Part shown: piece by piece, positions 23,142-32,059 of the stretch
How positions within the stretch are numbered: position 1 is the stretch's first letter
How the letters are laid out: every line of letters starts with the position of its first letter
NCBI RefSeq assembly: GCF_900120125.1
Contig: NZ_LT635545.1
Span: 302,813 to 366,812, forward strand
DNA length: 64,000 nt
DNA from: Gemella massiliensis
GTDB lineage: Bacteria; Bacillota; Bacilli; Staphylococcales; Gemellaceae
Direction of reading: 5' to 3'
Notes under the pieces: model-generated
What the model was told of the DNA's origin: nothing
The model's input: the letters and a program-made list of their open reading frames with translations, nothing else
Databases searched by the model: none
Position numbers and translations under genes: made by a program

Positions 23142-25704
23142 TTCCTTTATCAGTTGTCGTAGTTGTCAAATCTGTGCTGTGATGCGCCTGATACGAGCTA
23201 ATTGTTACAAAACTTAAAACAGCATCTTGTTTAGTTTTTCCTACCGGAAGCACCGTAATTACTCGTCCATTCTCTCCACGACCTTCTTCATATGTAGTCG
23301 TTACTTTTTGTCCATTTTTATCTGCAAAAATCAAATTATATGATTTTGCGTTATTTTCATTATTAGAGGGAACATTTATAGTAGCGATAATATTATCACC
23401 AACTTTTTTATAGACAATTCCATCGGTTAAGTTGTTGTTTTTAGTTGCTGTAAAAGGATCAAGAACTTTTATCCTAACATTGTCTACAGTCAAATTTTTA
23501 CCTTTAATCACAACATCTAATGAACCGCCATTTGATTCTAATACCTTATTACTAATTTCATAACCTGTTATCACCGCTTTTTCTGTCGGCTGTTCCGGAG
23601 TTGGTTTTACTGGTTGTTCTGGTTCTATAGGTTTATTATCGTTATTCCCCGGTTTTTTCGGATCTTTTTCATCAGGTTTTGCCGGTTTTTCTTCTGTACC
23701 GCCCTTAACATCGGAAACAATTTTTTTTACTTTTTCTATTGTAGTCGCTTTTGTTATCTGTGGAATTAATTCAAATTTCCCTAATGAGATTAGAGTTTTT
23801 CGTGCTTTTACCTTTTCACTTCCTAATATAGCATTATACGTCGCTTCTTCCAATGAAGTTATCGCCTGTTCTATTTGTTCCTTAGTTGCTTTGTTATCAG
23901 CTAATACTTGCTCCGCCTTTGTTCTAACTTCAATCCATTTATTATTATTTGGTTGATTTCCTTCATTAGGGACATAACCTTCTTCTGATCTTATATCTCT
24001 TTTTATCAATATTTCCAGTTTATTTCTCAATTCACTTTCATTAACTACCGGATTTTCTGTTTTTTTATTTACTTTTATTTTAATATTAGTTAAACTCCAA
24101 GCATACTCCTCAAATCCCAATTTCAAATTAACAGGCACAGTTTTACCATTATTTTGTTTCAAAAATTCATCTGTAAATGTCAACTCAAAATTAGAAGTTG
24201 CAACATTATAAGTTGCACTCACACCTTCTACATTTGTTTTTATATCGGAGAAGAAATTAATAGCTTCCTCACTTTCTAATTGTTTAGCTAATTTTCTTCC
24301 TATTTCATTTATACCTACAAAAGGACTTGACATAGAAACATTTTTTGAGTTTACTTCTACTTCTTTACCATAGTTAATTTTCTGACCATCGAATTTTATA
24401 CTTCCACCTTCTTCGTTAATCATCTTAACAATACGTGGAACTATGTAATCAACTACTTTTGAATAATCTTTAATATGATTACCGCCTAAAATTAATTCTT
24501 TAATGTTAGTCAATCCTGTTAAAACTGAAATATCTGAAATATCATTACTTCCCAGCGATAAAACTTCCAATTTAGTCATATTAGCCACTGCAGAAATATC
24601 TTTAATACCACCGCTAACGATAGGGTGACTTTCATCGCCTGTTTGATCATTATTATTATGAAGATCTAAATGTTTTAGGTTAACTAAATTTTTCAACGAA
24701 CTTATATCCGTTAATTTATTTGAATATAAATCTAAAAATTCTAAATTTGTTAAATCAGACAACGGCGCTAAATTAGTAATTCTGTTTCTAAATAAACTTA
24801 GATGTTTTAATTTTTTCAAATTAGCTAAAGGTGTTAGATCCGTTATCTCATTTTCATCTAAATTTAATTCTTCTAAATTAATCGCTTTTTCCAAACCGGA
24901 AAGATCTTTTATTCCACAAGTAAATACAAATTTAAAATCTTGTGTTCCTTTTAGTGATTTTCTTTCTAATATCGCCTTATTATTTTTATCACGAAGTTTT
25001 ATAATTTTTAATTTTTCTATTTCTGATTTAGTTATTTTTTGATTATCATCACGAGCCGCATCTATATTTTTATTAATTAATTTTTTCAATAACGGATCAT
25101 TTATTATAACTTCCTGATCCTGATCGCCCGGATTTACCGGCTTACTTGGATCTTCCGGTGTTATCGGATTATCAGGTTTATCCTGTTCAGAGGGTTTATT
25201 CGGCTCTATCGGTTGTTTTGGGTCTTCTTTTCTACCATCTTCTGTATTTATTTCTTCTTCTGCATAGTAAGTTACTTCTACTTTTATCTCACTTCCCGCT
25301 ATATTTGCCTTGCTTTCTATATTTTTCTTAACCGGAGCTGTATTTGGCAGCACTCTCTTATTAGCTAAATTTTTTAGTTGTCTTTTGAAATTTTCAAGCT
25401 GCTCTTTTGAAATTACTTTTTCTTCTTTTTGCCCTGCTTTCAGACTGTTAACACGATAACTTATTACTTTTTTACCGTCTATCGTTATTTTTACATCAAC
25501 ATTATTTACATCTCTTACCGCTATAATGTCTACTACTGCTCCGCCATTTTGTTCTTTAATGCTGATTTGTAAATCTTTATTTGCTTTTACTTCAATTTTT
25601 TCTTTTGCTTGAACATCTATTCTTCCTAATTGTGAAATACCGCTTAATACCACTACTCCACTTAGAACTCCACTTGTTATCTTTAAAATTGTTTTATTTT
25701 TCAT
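23101..25704 (-). CDS. N-terminal reading frame of the split LRR surface protein
   Basis: This 867-residue frame is what is made if the A8 tract is read as it stands. It has the signal peptide (MKNKTILKITSGVLSGVVVL), the leucine-rich repeats (LEELNLDENEITDLTPLANL and similar 22-residue units, about six) and a C-terminal beta-domain (ITGYEISNKVLESNGGSLDV), then ends KKNGCSSLWY in the wrong frame. Without the second half and without an anchor it would be secreted. GGAGAAAA precedes the ATG. Confidence 0.75.
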   Translation of the reverse strand: MKNKTILKITSGVLSGVVVLSGISQLGRIDVQAKEKIEVKANKDLQISIKEQNGGAVVDIIAVRDVNNVDVKITIDGKKVISYRVNSLKAGQKEEKVISKEQLENFKRQLKNLANKRVLPNTAPVKKNIESKANIAGSEIKVEVTYYAEEEINTEDGRKEDPKQPIEPNKPSEQDKPDNPITPEDPSKPVNPGDQDQEVIINDPLLKKLINKNIDAARDDNQKITKSEIEKLKIIKLRDKNNKAILERKSLKGTQDFKFVFTCGIKDLSGLEKAINLEELNLDENEITDLTPLANLKKLKHLSLFRNRITNLAPLSDLTNLEFLDLYSNKLTDISSLKNLVNLKHLDLHNNNDQTGDESHPIVSGGIKDISAVANMTKLEVLSLGSNDISDISVLTGLTNIKELILGGNHIKDYSKVVDYIVPRIVKMINEEGGSIKFDGQKINYGKEVEVNSKNVSMSSPFVGINEIGRKLAKQLESEEAINFFSDIKTNVEGVSATYNVATSNFELTFTDEFLKQNNGKTVPVNLKLGFEEYAWSLTNIKIKVNKKTENPVVNESELRNKLEILIKRDIRSEEGYVPNEGNQPNNNKWIEVRTKAEQVLADNKATKEQIEQAITSLEEATYNAILGSEKVKARKTLISLGKFELIPQITKATTIEKVKKIVSDVKGGTEEKPAKPDEKDPKKPGNNDNKPIEPEQPVKPTPEQPTEKAVITGYEISNKVLESNGGSLDVVIKGKNLTVDNVRIKVLDPFTATKNNNLTDGIVYKKVGDNIIATINVPSNNENNAKSYNLIFADKNGQKVTTTYEEGRGENGRVITVLPVGKTKQDAVLSFVTISSYQAHHSTDLTTTTTDKGNVSKKNGCSSLWY

Positions 25705-26046
25705 ACATTTTCTCCATGCTGCTTATTTTCATAAAAAAATTTTTATAGTATTGTAATATTTTTTTGTCAATTCAATATATTTTTTTTATTTTATCCATAT
25801 AATTTACTCCTTTTGTTATATTACATACTAATGATACACTAAAGGAAAATAGTTTTCAATAGAGTTTGAGAATACTTATCTGTTAATAAATCATAGAATG
25901 TAAAAATAATATTTTTATTTTTTTCTAACTCATATTGATATATTAAAAATATAATAAAAATAAAATTATAAAATCATTATATTTAAAAAAATAAAAAATT
26001 ATAATTTTAAAAAATCTATTTTATATAAAACATTGTAAGATAAAAC
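25705..26046. other. AT-rich intergenic region
   Basis: About 340 bp upstream of the LRR gene, nearly all A/T. It should hold the LRR gene promoter but no convincing hexamer pair was found. No gene was seen. Confidence 0.4.
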
Positions 26047-26078
26047 TAAAAAAGATGATTTACAAAACGTAAATCATC
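26047..26078 (-). terminator. terminator of gap
   Basis: GATGATTTAC (26054-26063) pairs perfectly with GTAAATCATC (26069-26078) around a 5-nt loop. The minus-strand transcript ends in TTTTTT. Confidence 0.9.
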
Positions 26079-26110
26079 TCATTAAAGTTAGAAGAATGGT
26101 TGAATGTCTG

Positions 26111-27130
26111 CTATTTAACTAGTTTTACAAAATGTTTTAATGTTCTAATAAGTTGTGCCGTATAAGACATTTCATTATCATACCAAGATACTACTTTTAC
26201 CATTTGATTATCACCTGTTCCAATAACTCTTGTTTGAGTAGCATCAAACAATGAACCGTAGTTCATCCCTATAATGTCTGAAGAAACTATCGGATCTTCT
26301 GTATAACCGTATGATTCATTAGCCGCTTTTTTCATTGCAGCATTTACTTCTTCTACAGTCACTTTTTTCTCAAGATTAACAAATAACTCAGTTAAAGACC
26401 CTGTTGGTACAGGTACACGTTGTGCCGCACCATCTAACTTACCGTTTAATTCCGGTATTACTAAACCGATTGCTTTGGCAGCACCGGTTGTGTTAGGCAC
26501 GATATTTTCCGCAGCAGCACGCCCACGTCTAAAATCACCTTTTTTATGTGAACCGTCTAATGTATTTTGATCCCCGGTATATCCATGAATAGTAGTCATC
26601 AATCCTTGAACAATTCCGAAGTTATCATGCATTGCTTTAGCCATAGGCGCTAAACAGTTAGTTGTACATGAAGCACCTGAAATAACAGTTTCACTTCCAT
26701 CTAATATCTCATGGTTTACATTATAAACTATTGTTTTTACATCACTCCCACCCGGAGCTGATAACAATACTTTTTTAGCACCTGCTTTAATGTGTGCTTG
26801 AGCTTTTTCTTTACTATTAAATCTACCGCTACATTCTAATACTATATCTACTCCTAGTTCTTTCCACGGTAAATTTTCCGGTTCAGGTTCTCCAAATACT
26901 TTAATTTCTTTCCCATTTACTATAAAAGCACCGTCACCTTCTTCAACGGTTCCCGGAAATGGTCCTTGCGTTGTATCATATTTCAACAAATACACTATTT
27001 GATCTATCGGTCTTACTCTTGATCTGTTAACAGCAACAACCTCTATATCATCTGCGTGTTGCGCCTGTATTTGTCTTAAAACAAGTCTCCCTATACGCCC
27101 AAATCCATTTAGTGCTACTTTTATTGTCAT
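26111..27130 (-). CDS. gap: glyceraldehyde-3-phosphate dehydrogenase
   Basis: A 339-residue glycolytic enzyme oxidising glyceraldehyde-3-phosphate to 1,3-bisphosphoglycerate. The NAD-binding start is [10 protein letters not shown] and the catalytic Cys155 is in [12 protein letters not shown]. His is in [11 protein letters not shown] and the C-terminal [15 protein letters not shown] is standard. Oddly, the loop that normally reads VND(L) and fixes NAD specificity reads [10 protein letters not shown], with Arg36 in place of the Asp, which may change cofactor choice. A sigma-A promoter and a cre-like site lie upstream. The preceding GGGGGA is an unusual ribosome-binding sequence. Confidence 0.96.
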   Translation of the reverse strand: MTIKVALNGFGRIGRLVLRQIQAQHADDIEVVAVNRSRVRPIDQIVYLLKYDTTQGPFPGTVEEGDGAFIVNGKEIKVFGEPEPENLPWKELGVDIVLECSGRFNSKEKAQAHIKAGAKKVLLSAPGGSDVKTIVYNVNHEILDGSETVISGASCTTNCLAPMAKAMHDNFGIVQGLMTTIHGYTGDQNTLDGSHKKGDFRRGRAAAENIVPNTTGAAKAIGLVIPELNGKLDGAAQRVPVPTGSLTELFVNLEKKVTVEEVNAAMKKAANESYGYTEDPIVSSDIIGMNYGSLFDATQTRVIGTGDNQMVKVVSWYDNEMSYTAQLIRTLKHFVKLVK

Positions 27131-27173
27131 GTGTTTTTTCCCCCAAAAAATCTTATTTTTTAATTTTTATTAA

Positions 27174-27187
27174 CGTAAGCGTTTCAA
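27174..27187 (-). promoter_or_regulatory. cre-like site downstream of the gap promoter
   Basis: CGTAAGCGTTTCAA (plus strand) matches the CcpA consensus core (TGWNANCGNTNWCA) imperfectly, with the last part shifted by one base. It lies just after the predicted transcription start, a road-block position. A CggR-type operator is an alternative. Confidence 0.35.
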
Positions 27188-27199
27188 ACACCTAGAATT

Positions 27200-27228
27200 A
27201 ATATATCATAACTTTATATCTTTTTCAA
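27200..27228 (-). promoter_or_regulatory. promoter of gap
   Basis: TTGAAA (27223-27228) and TATATT (27200-27205) with a 17-bp spacer on the minus strand, giving a 5' leader of about 60 nt. Confidence 0.65.
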
Positions 27229-27423
27229 GTAGTGTGTTATATTTTTATAATATTATACATTAACTTTATATTTATACAAATATATATATTATTTTATTTC
27301 TCCGTATTTACTAAAATTAGATAATTTATTGAATTACAAATTCATAACTTATCCTAAAAAAACACATAGATAATAAAGAAGTATATAACTCTACAATTAC
27401 TTATATTTTATTTATATAATTTT

Positions 27424-28464
27424 TCATAACCTTATAGATAATTCCGTTAACATCGGCGGCTCTACCTTTTCTTGATTTTTAGGATAATCTTTGTAAATTA
27501 GCATTGGATATTGATTTATATAGTTTCTCAACTCTTTATGAATATACGATATTTTCGATATAACATCTTTTTCCTTTTCAAATTCTAAATAACGTTTTAG
27601 ATAAAATCCATTCAATTCATTTCCATAAATATTCTCAACCGCTTCAATATTCAAAAATTGTGCATTATTATCATAATCGGATTTTGGAAAGGTACTTGCT
27701 ACATATACACTCGTATCATAATACCTTGTATCAGAAATAACTTTTTTAAATCCAAAATTCTTTTTTTGAATGGATAAGTAAAAAGGAATATCCGGATAGG
27801 CAGCCAACCTAACTTCTATTTCTCCGTCATGCGATACTAAATTAGATTTTTTGTAAGTATAGTTCCCATTTCCATATGTTGTATCTAAATATAACGAAAT
27901 ATTCTTCTCATCCAAATCTTCCCATTTAGCTAATTTGTTCTTACTTGTTTTTGGAAAAATAACAGAAGATTCATAAAACAATACATTAACTACTGCATCA
28001 TCCACGATTTGCGAATAGTTTTCCCGCATATCTTTACAAAATTTTTCAATTTTACTACTAAGGGTTATTATATCCTTATCATCTTTTACATCCCATTTTA
28101 TTTTTACCATTCCGGTCGAATATGTTATGTTCTTCATTTCATCTACGGTAAAGTATTTTGGTGCTACAAGATTACATACTTTTTCGATTCTATTGTCTAC
28201 AAACTTATACTCGGGTACCGGAATGGAGGGATTAAAACCTACTTTTTCTTTTACAGTATATTTAACATCCGGATATTTAGTCAAAGAGACTGCCCAACTT
28301 TTCGAATCAATTTGTTCCACCTTAACTTCCCCCGTATTGTAACGTTCTTCAAGTCGTTTTTGTATCCCTTCTGTTGTAAGATGTTTGCTACCGCTCAAAC
28401 TACACCCTGAACTGAGGATTATTATAAGGAAAGTTATTATTATCATGTAACAAGGTTTTTTCAT
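27424..28464 (-). CDS. lipoprotein of unknown function
   Basis: A 346-residue protein with a lipoprotein signal peptide: a hydrophobic stretch then LSSGC, with Cys21 as the lipidated residue. The mature protein seems to hold two similar domains of about 150 residues: KSWAVSLTKYPDVKYTVKEK in the first, and EIEVRLAAYPDIPFYLSIQKK in the second, both followed by FVDNRIEK/TRYYDTSVY-type segments. This internal duplication is by eye. I do not recognise a family. The next gene upstream (methyltransferase) ends 48 bp away, so they may share a transcript. Confidence 0.75.
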   Translation of the reverse strand: MKKPCYMIIITFLIIILSSGCSLSGSKHLTTEGIQKRLEERYNTGEVKVEQIDSKSWAVSLTKYPDVKYTVKEKVGFNPSIPVPEYKFVDNRIEKVCNLVAPKYFTVDEMKNITYSTGMVKIKWDVKDDKDIITLSSKIEKFCKDMRENYSQIVDDAVVNVLFYESSVIFPKTSKNKLAKWEDLDEKNISLYLDTTYGNGNYTYKKSNLVSHDGEIEVRLAAYPDIPFYLSIQKKNFGFKKVISDTRYYDTSVYVASTFPKSDYDNNAQFLNIEAVENIYGNELNGFYLKRYLEFEKEKDVISKISYIHKELRNYINQYPMLIYKDYPKNQEKVEPPMLTELSIRL

Positions 28465-28512
28465 TTATTTTACCTCCCATTTTCGATAGCTACTTTCCAA
28501 AATGTTTTTTTA

Positions 28513-29322
28513 TTAATTTTTGAATTTTAAATAAACTATTAGTGTCCTGTTAAGCTTATCTGCAAAATACATATATACCCTTGTTTTCAATTTTAAATTT
28601 TTACAAATTTTTAGAGCATCCTTGAAGAAACCGTCAACACTGATAAGTTCTGTCTGTGTTTTATCTGCAAATTCAATCGGATTATCTATACTAAAATACA
28701 TTTGTGCAGCACTGTTACCGGTTTTCTTCACATATTTATTTGCAAGTTTTAAACCCGTTGAATTTGTAACATCAAAAATCAACTCTCCTTTAGAAATATT
28801 ATCTTGCATCCGTTTAATCATAGATAATATTTTATCTTCTTTAAAATATTGATATACTCCTGAAACAACAATCAAAGTTGGCAATGAAACATCAATTTCT
28901 TTTGCCCAATCAAGAGTAAACATGTCTCCTGAAATCAACGTTTCATTTTCCGCTTTTCCAAGCACTTGCTTTCTTATCTCTATCACATTCGGTAAATCGA
29001 CTTGATAAAAATATGCTTTTGTATTTCCTATACGATTAAAGGCTGTTTCCAACCCCGCTCCCAAAAATACCACATTACATAAATCATTTTTCTCAAGAAA
29101 TCTTGTTATCTTTTGATCTATTATATATTGCCTACAAACGCTTGCCATATAAAAATATTCTGTTGTATTTTCTTTTATGCTGTTTGCGGGAATATACTTT
29201 TCCAAAGATAAGGCTTTTTTGTCATAAAAAAATTCAGGAAATTTCTTAGACGCATATATTCTTGCCACTAATGGAATATATAAGGTATCTTCCACTCCTT
29301 TTAATATATTTTGTTCGTTCAT
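28513..29322 (-). CDS. LCM-family SAM-dependent methyltransferase
   Basis: A 269-residue protein of the leucine carboxyl methyltransferase/TcmP-like family. Typical features are the early MASVCRQYIIDQKITRFL helix, VVFLGAGLETAFNRIG as the SAM-binding loop near residue 85, FYQVDLPNVIEIRKQVL with the acidic residue, and LPTLIVVSGVYQYFKEDKI. Bacterial members methylate carboxyl or hydroxyl groups of small molecules; the substrate cannot be assigned. It lies upstream of the lipoprotein gene. The ribosome-binding sequence GAGGAT is weak. Confidence 0.82.
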   Translation of the reverse strand: MNEQNILKGVEDTLYIPLVARIYASKKFPEFFYDKKALSLEKYIPANSIKENTTEYFYMASVCRQYIIDQKITRFLEKNDLCNVVFLGAGLETAFNRIGNTKAYFYQVDLPNVIEIRKQVLGKAENETLISGDMFTLDWAKEIDVSLPTLIVVSGVYQYFKEDKILSMIKRMQDNISKGELIFDVTNSTGLKLANKYVKKTGNSAAQMYFSIDNPIEFADKTQTELISVDGFFKDALKICKNLKLKTRVYMYFADKLNRTLIVYLKFKN

Positions 29323-29890
29323 TTTTTATCCTCACAAAAATACTTTATTAACTCTCTTTTCTCTATAAATTATTCTTACCATTATTATATCATAAACGTT
29401 GATTATGTTGAATTTCTACTCGTCTTACACTTCAGCTTTAAGGTTCAAATTATATCATTTTTATAATTAAGAAAATAACTTTTATTGTGTTAGTTGCTCG
29501 TTTAAAGTGTCTTTGCAGTAAGAAATATATAACAAACACTTTAATTTTATAAAACTGTAATCTTCGGTTCCTGTCATGCTACTCCAACGAATTTTCACGG
29601 ATTTACCCCAAAAACCAAAAATTCTAATAGAATTTACTTACTAATAGTTAGAAGTAACCATTTATTGATTTCAAAAGTTATTTCAAGAAAATTTCAAAAG
29701 TCTGATAAACCGAATGAAAACTGCCTGTCAAAATTGATTTTATCGAGATAACAATTTTTAAAAACTCCGGAATTAATCCAAGTTAATTACTACTATTTTT
29801 AATTTTTCAAACTTAGTACAGAATATTTTCGAATACAGATACAGACATATCTGATATTTTTATCTGAAAAAATTTACCAAGTTTAATAAA
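29323..29890. other. intergenic region between divergent genes
   Basis: About 570 bp upstream of both the methyltransferase and the amidase. No start codon with a ribosome-binding site and a useful frame was seen on either strand. The stretch 29560-29720 is slightly less AT-rich than its flanks and may be a decayed gene, but no product could be read. Confidence 0.4.
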
Positions 29891-29919
29891 TTTACAAAAA
29901 CTTTTTACGAAGGTATAAT
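29891..29919 (+). promoter_or_regulatory. promoter of the anchored amidase gene
   Basis: TTTACA (29891-29896), 17 bp, TATAAT (29914-29919), 47 bp before the start codon. Confidence 0.75.
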
Positions 29920-29966
29920 ATATTTTATAAAAATAATTACAAACCAACAATTACGAGGTAAATTAA

Positions 29967-31916
29967 ATGAAAAAGAAAAATTTTAAATTTTTGTTAGCAA
30001 CATCATTAACGGCTACTTTACTTCTTTCATATGGAAAAATAAATTTTTATGATAATAATACAGTAACCGCTAAAAATGTTAATACAACTCAAAAAAATAA
30101 TAATTCTTCTAAAATTCCTATGACCTTGGAAGAATACAAACAAAAAAGCGCCTTAGAATTAGCGGCTCTTATACGCAATAAGAAAGTCACAAGTGAGGAA
30201 CTCGTTACTCTTGCCTACAGAGCAATAGAAGCTGAAAATCCAAGACTAAATCTTGTTCTTATGAATGAAAATGGAAATATTCCTAAAGCAATTTGGGATA
30301 AAGCATATGAAGACGCAAGAGAAATAGACAGACGAATTAACGCAGGTAACGCCGCAAGTAATCCTATTAACTGGCAAGAACAACCCTTTGCAGGAGTTCC
30401 CACACTTATAAAAGGGTTAGATGCCCTAAAAGATGGCGATCACTCTAACGGCGTTTTGTCGGAAAAAGGGAAAATCTCCTCATCAGACGGCCAAGTCGCT
30501 AAAGAATTTCGTAAATTAGGATTTATTATTCTCGGTCAAACCAATTACCCGGAACTCGGTTGGAGAAATATAACCGATTCCAAATTATTCGGGCCTGCCG
30601 GAAACCCGTGGGATCCCGAACGTAATACAGGCGGCTCTTCCGGAGGTTCTGCAGGAGCCGTTGCAGCAGGTTTTGTTCCAATAGCAAGCGGAAGTGATGC
30701 CGGCGGTTCTATTCGTATACCGGCGTCTTGGACAGGTCTTATCGGTTTAAAGCCAACCGGTTCTGTTGTTAAATTCCCACTGGTAAAATCTGTTGAAGAT
30801 GCCAAGGTTTATTTTGATAAAACTACTATTAATAAACCAAAAGAATTAACTCCCGTTCCTAAAGATTTAAAAAAATTGAAAATAGCATACACATTAAAAA
30901 CTCCGTTAAAAGATGTTGAACTTAGTGAAGACGGTAAAAAAGCCGTTCTAAAAGCCGTTGAATTTTTAAAAGCACAAGGTTTTTCAGTTGAAGAAGTTAC
31001 TGAATTTCCTATTGATGGTTATGAAGGAATTAAAACTTATACCGTAAATTCTATCGGTTATGGTTCTAACTATGTAGAAAAAGCGAAGAAAAAAGGAGAA
31101 AACGGAAAATATGATTTAGATCCGGCAACTTACACATTCGGATCGTCTTCTACAAAAGGAAACAGAGCAAATACTGATATTTCAGGTGTAAAACCCGCTT
31201 CTGAATACAAAAAATCTATAAATGAATTTTATAAAAAATACGACTTATTCTTAATGGCAACTAATGCCGTAACCGCTCCGTCTAACAATAAAACCATCGA
31301 CCCCTATGTTAATCCGGATATTGAAAAACAACTATATAATATCAACAGCATACAAGATCCTAAAAAACGCTTTGAATTATTAGTTAAACAGTGGGAACCT
31401 ATGATGAGACGTACTCCATTTACATGGTTATTTAATCTGACCGGAAACCCGGCAATTTCGCTGCCCGTTTATGTCAATAGTAACAACTTGCCACTTGGAG
31501 TAATGTTCGCAGCACAAGATAATTCCGAAAAAATATTATTAGAAATAGCACAACTATTCCAAGATAACAATCAATTTAAGTTGCATCCATCTATAACCAA
31601 TAATGCCACCACTAAAAATGGAAACAAAGTAGCAACCAATGATTATGGAACAAAATTTGAATATAAAATTCCCGATGTTGCTCCTACAAATCCCAAACCT
31701 GAACTAAAAATCAAGGATAATCAAAATACCGACAAAAATAAAACAACCAAAACGTCTCAATCTGACAATAATCAAGATACTGACTACAATAATAAAAATA
31801 CTACAAAAAAAATTCTTCCTAAAACGGGGCTAATTAATAGCTCATTATCATTAATTAAAATACTTACATTTATAATCATCGGTATTAGCCTTATATTAAA
31901 ACGTAAAGTAAAATAA
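29967..31916 (+). CDS. cell-wall-anchored amidase-signature protein
   Basis: A 649-residue secreted amidase. A signal peptide covers about residues 1-35. The amidase-signature catalytic triad is visible: Lys near 148 (PTLIKGLDAL), the cis-Ser in TGGSSGGSAGAVAAG near 222, and the nucleophile Ser in GSDAGGSIRIPASW near 245. Residues 530-615 are a Lys/Asn/Thr-rich wall-spanning region. LPKTG near residue 617, a membrane helix and a KRKVK tail form the sortase signal. It would act at the surface on amides or peptides; the substrate is unknown. Most amidase-signature enzymes are cytoplasmic, so the anchored form is notable. It is a single-gene unit with its own promoter and terminator. Confidence 0.9.
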   Translation: MKKKNFKFLLATSLTATLLLSYGKINFYDNNTVTAKNVNTTQKNNNSSKIPMTLEEYKQKSALELAALIRNKKVTSEELVTLAYRAIEAENPRLNLVLMNENGNIPKAIWDKAYEDAREIDRRINAGNAASNPINWQEQPFAGVPTLIKGLDALKDGDHSNGVLSEKGKISSSDGQVAKEFRKLGFIILGQTNYPELGWRNITDSKLFGPAGNPWDPERNTGGSSGGSAGAVAAGFVPIASGSDAGGSIRIPASWTGLIGLKPTGSVVKFPLVKSVEDAKVYFDKTTINKPKELTPVPKDLKKLKIAYTLKTPLKDVELSEDGKKAVLKAVEFLKAQGFSVEEVTEFPIDGYEGIKTYTVNSIGYGSNYVEKAKKKGENGKYDLDPATYTFGSSSTKGNRANTDISGVKPASEYKKSINEFYKKYDLFLMATNAVTAPSNNKTIDPYVNPDIEKQLYNINSIQDPKKRFELLVKQWEPMMRRTPFTWLFNLTGNPAISLPVYVNSNNLPLGVMFAAQDNSEKILLEIAQLFQDNNQFKLHPSITNNATTKNGNKVATNDYGTKFEYKIPDVAPTNPKPELKIKDNQNTDKNKTTKTSQSDNNQDTDYNNKNTTKKILPKTGLINSSLSLIKILTFIIIGISLILKRKVK

Positions 31917-31941
31917 ATTTTACAACTAAATTCTTTGAAAA

Positions 31942-31973
31942 ATAGGAAAAGATCTTATAAGACCTTTTCCTAT
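31942..31973. terminator. terminator after the amidase gene
   Basis: ATAGGAAAAG (31942-31951) pairs with CTTTTCCTAT (31964-31973), with an inner TCTTATAAGA palindrome. Confidence 0.8.
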
Positions 31974-31988
31974 AATCTAATAAACTAT

Positions 31989-32054
31989 ACAGAGGACGAC
32001 TTGCCAAAATCTATTTCTAACGAAATCACGATTTTTCAAGTCGCCCCTTTTATT
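31989..32054 (+). terminator. second hairpin between the amidase and gdh genes
   Basis: GGACGACTTGCCAAAATC pairs imperfectly with GATTTTTCAAGTCGCCCC. The plus strand then reads TTTTATTTTG. The GCGACTTG/CAAGTCGC core also occurs in the hairpin at 62183. The hairpin's 3' edge reaches to just before the gdh stop codon. Confidence 0.5.
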
Positions 32055-32059
32055 TTGTA

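Larger units (their letters stand above)
21639..25704 (-). pseudogene. leucine-rich-repeat surface protein, split by a frameshift at an A8 tract
   Basis: Two frames overlap: 23101-25704 (867 residues) and 21639-23141 (about 500 residues). At 23126-23133 the coding strand has eight A. With seven, the protein reads on as NVSKKTVAHLYGTNL, giving one chain of about 1350 residues. Order: signal peptide (1-34), a beta-rich domain, a Pro-rich linker, leucine-rich repeats (about 265-405), then helical modules in both halves. A module with GYVPNEGNQP in the first half is matched by DYVANQGNQP in the second, so the halves belong together. No LPXTG is present at the C-terminus. It resembles internalins and Shr-like proteins. 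Phase variation is possible, and so is plain decay or a sequencing error. Confidence 0.8.
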
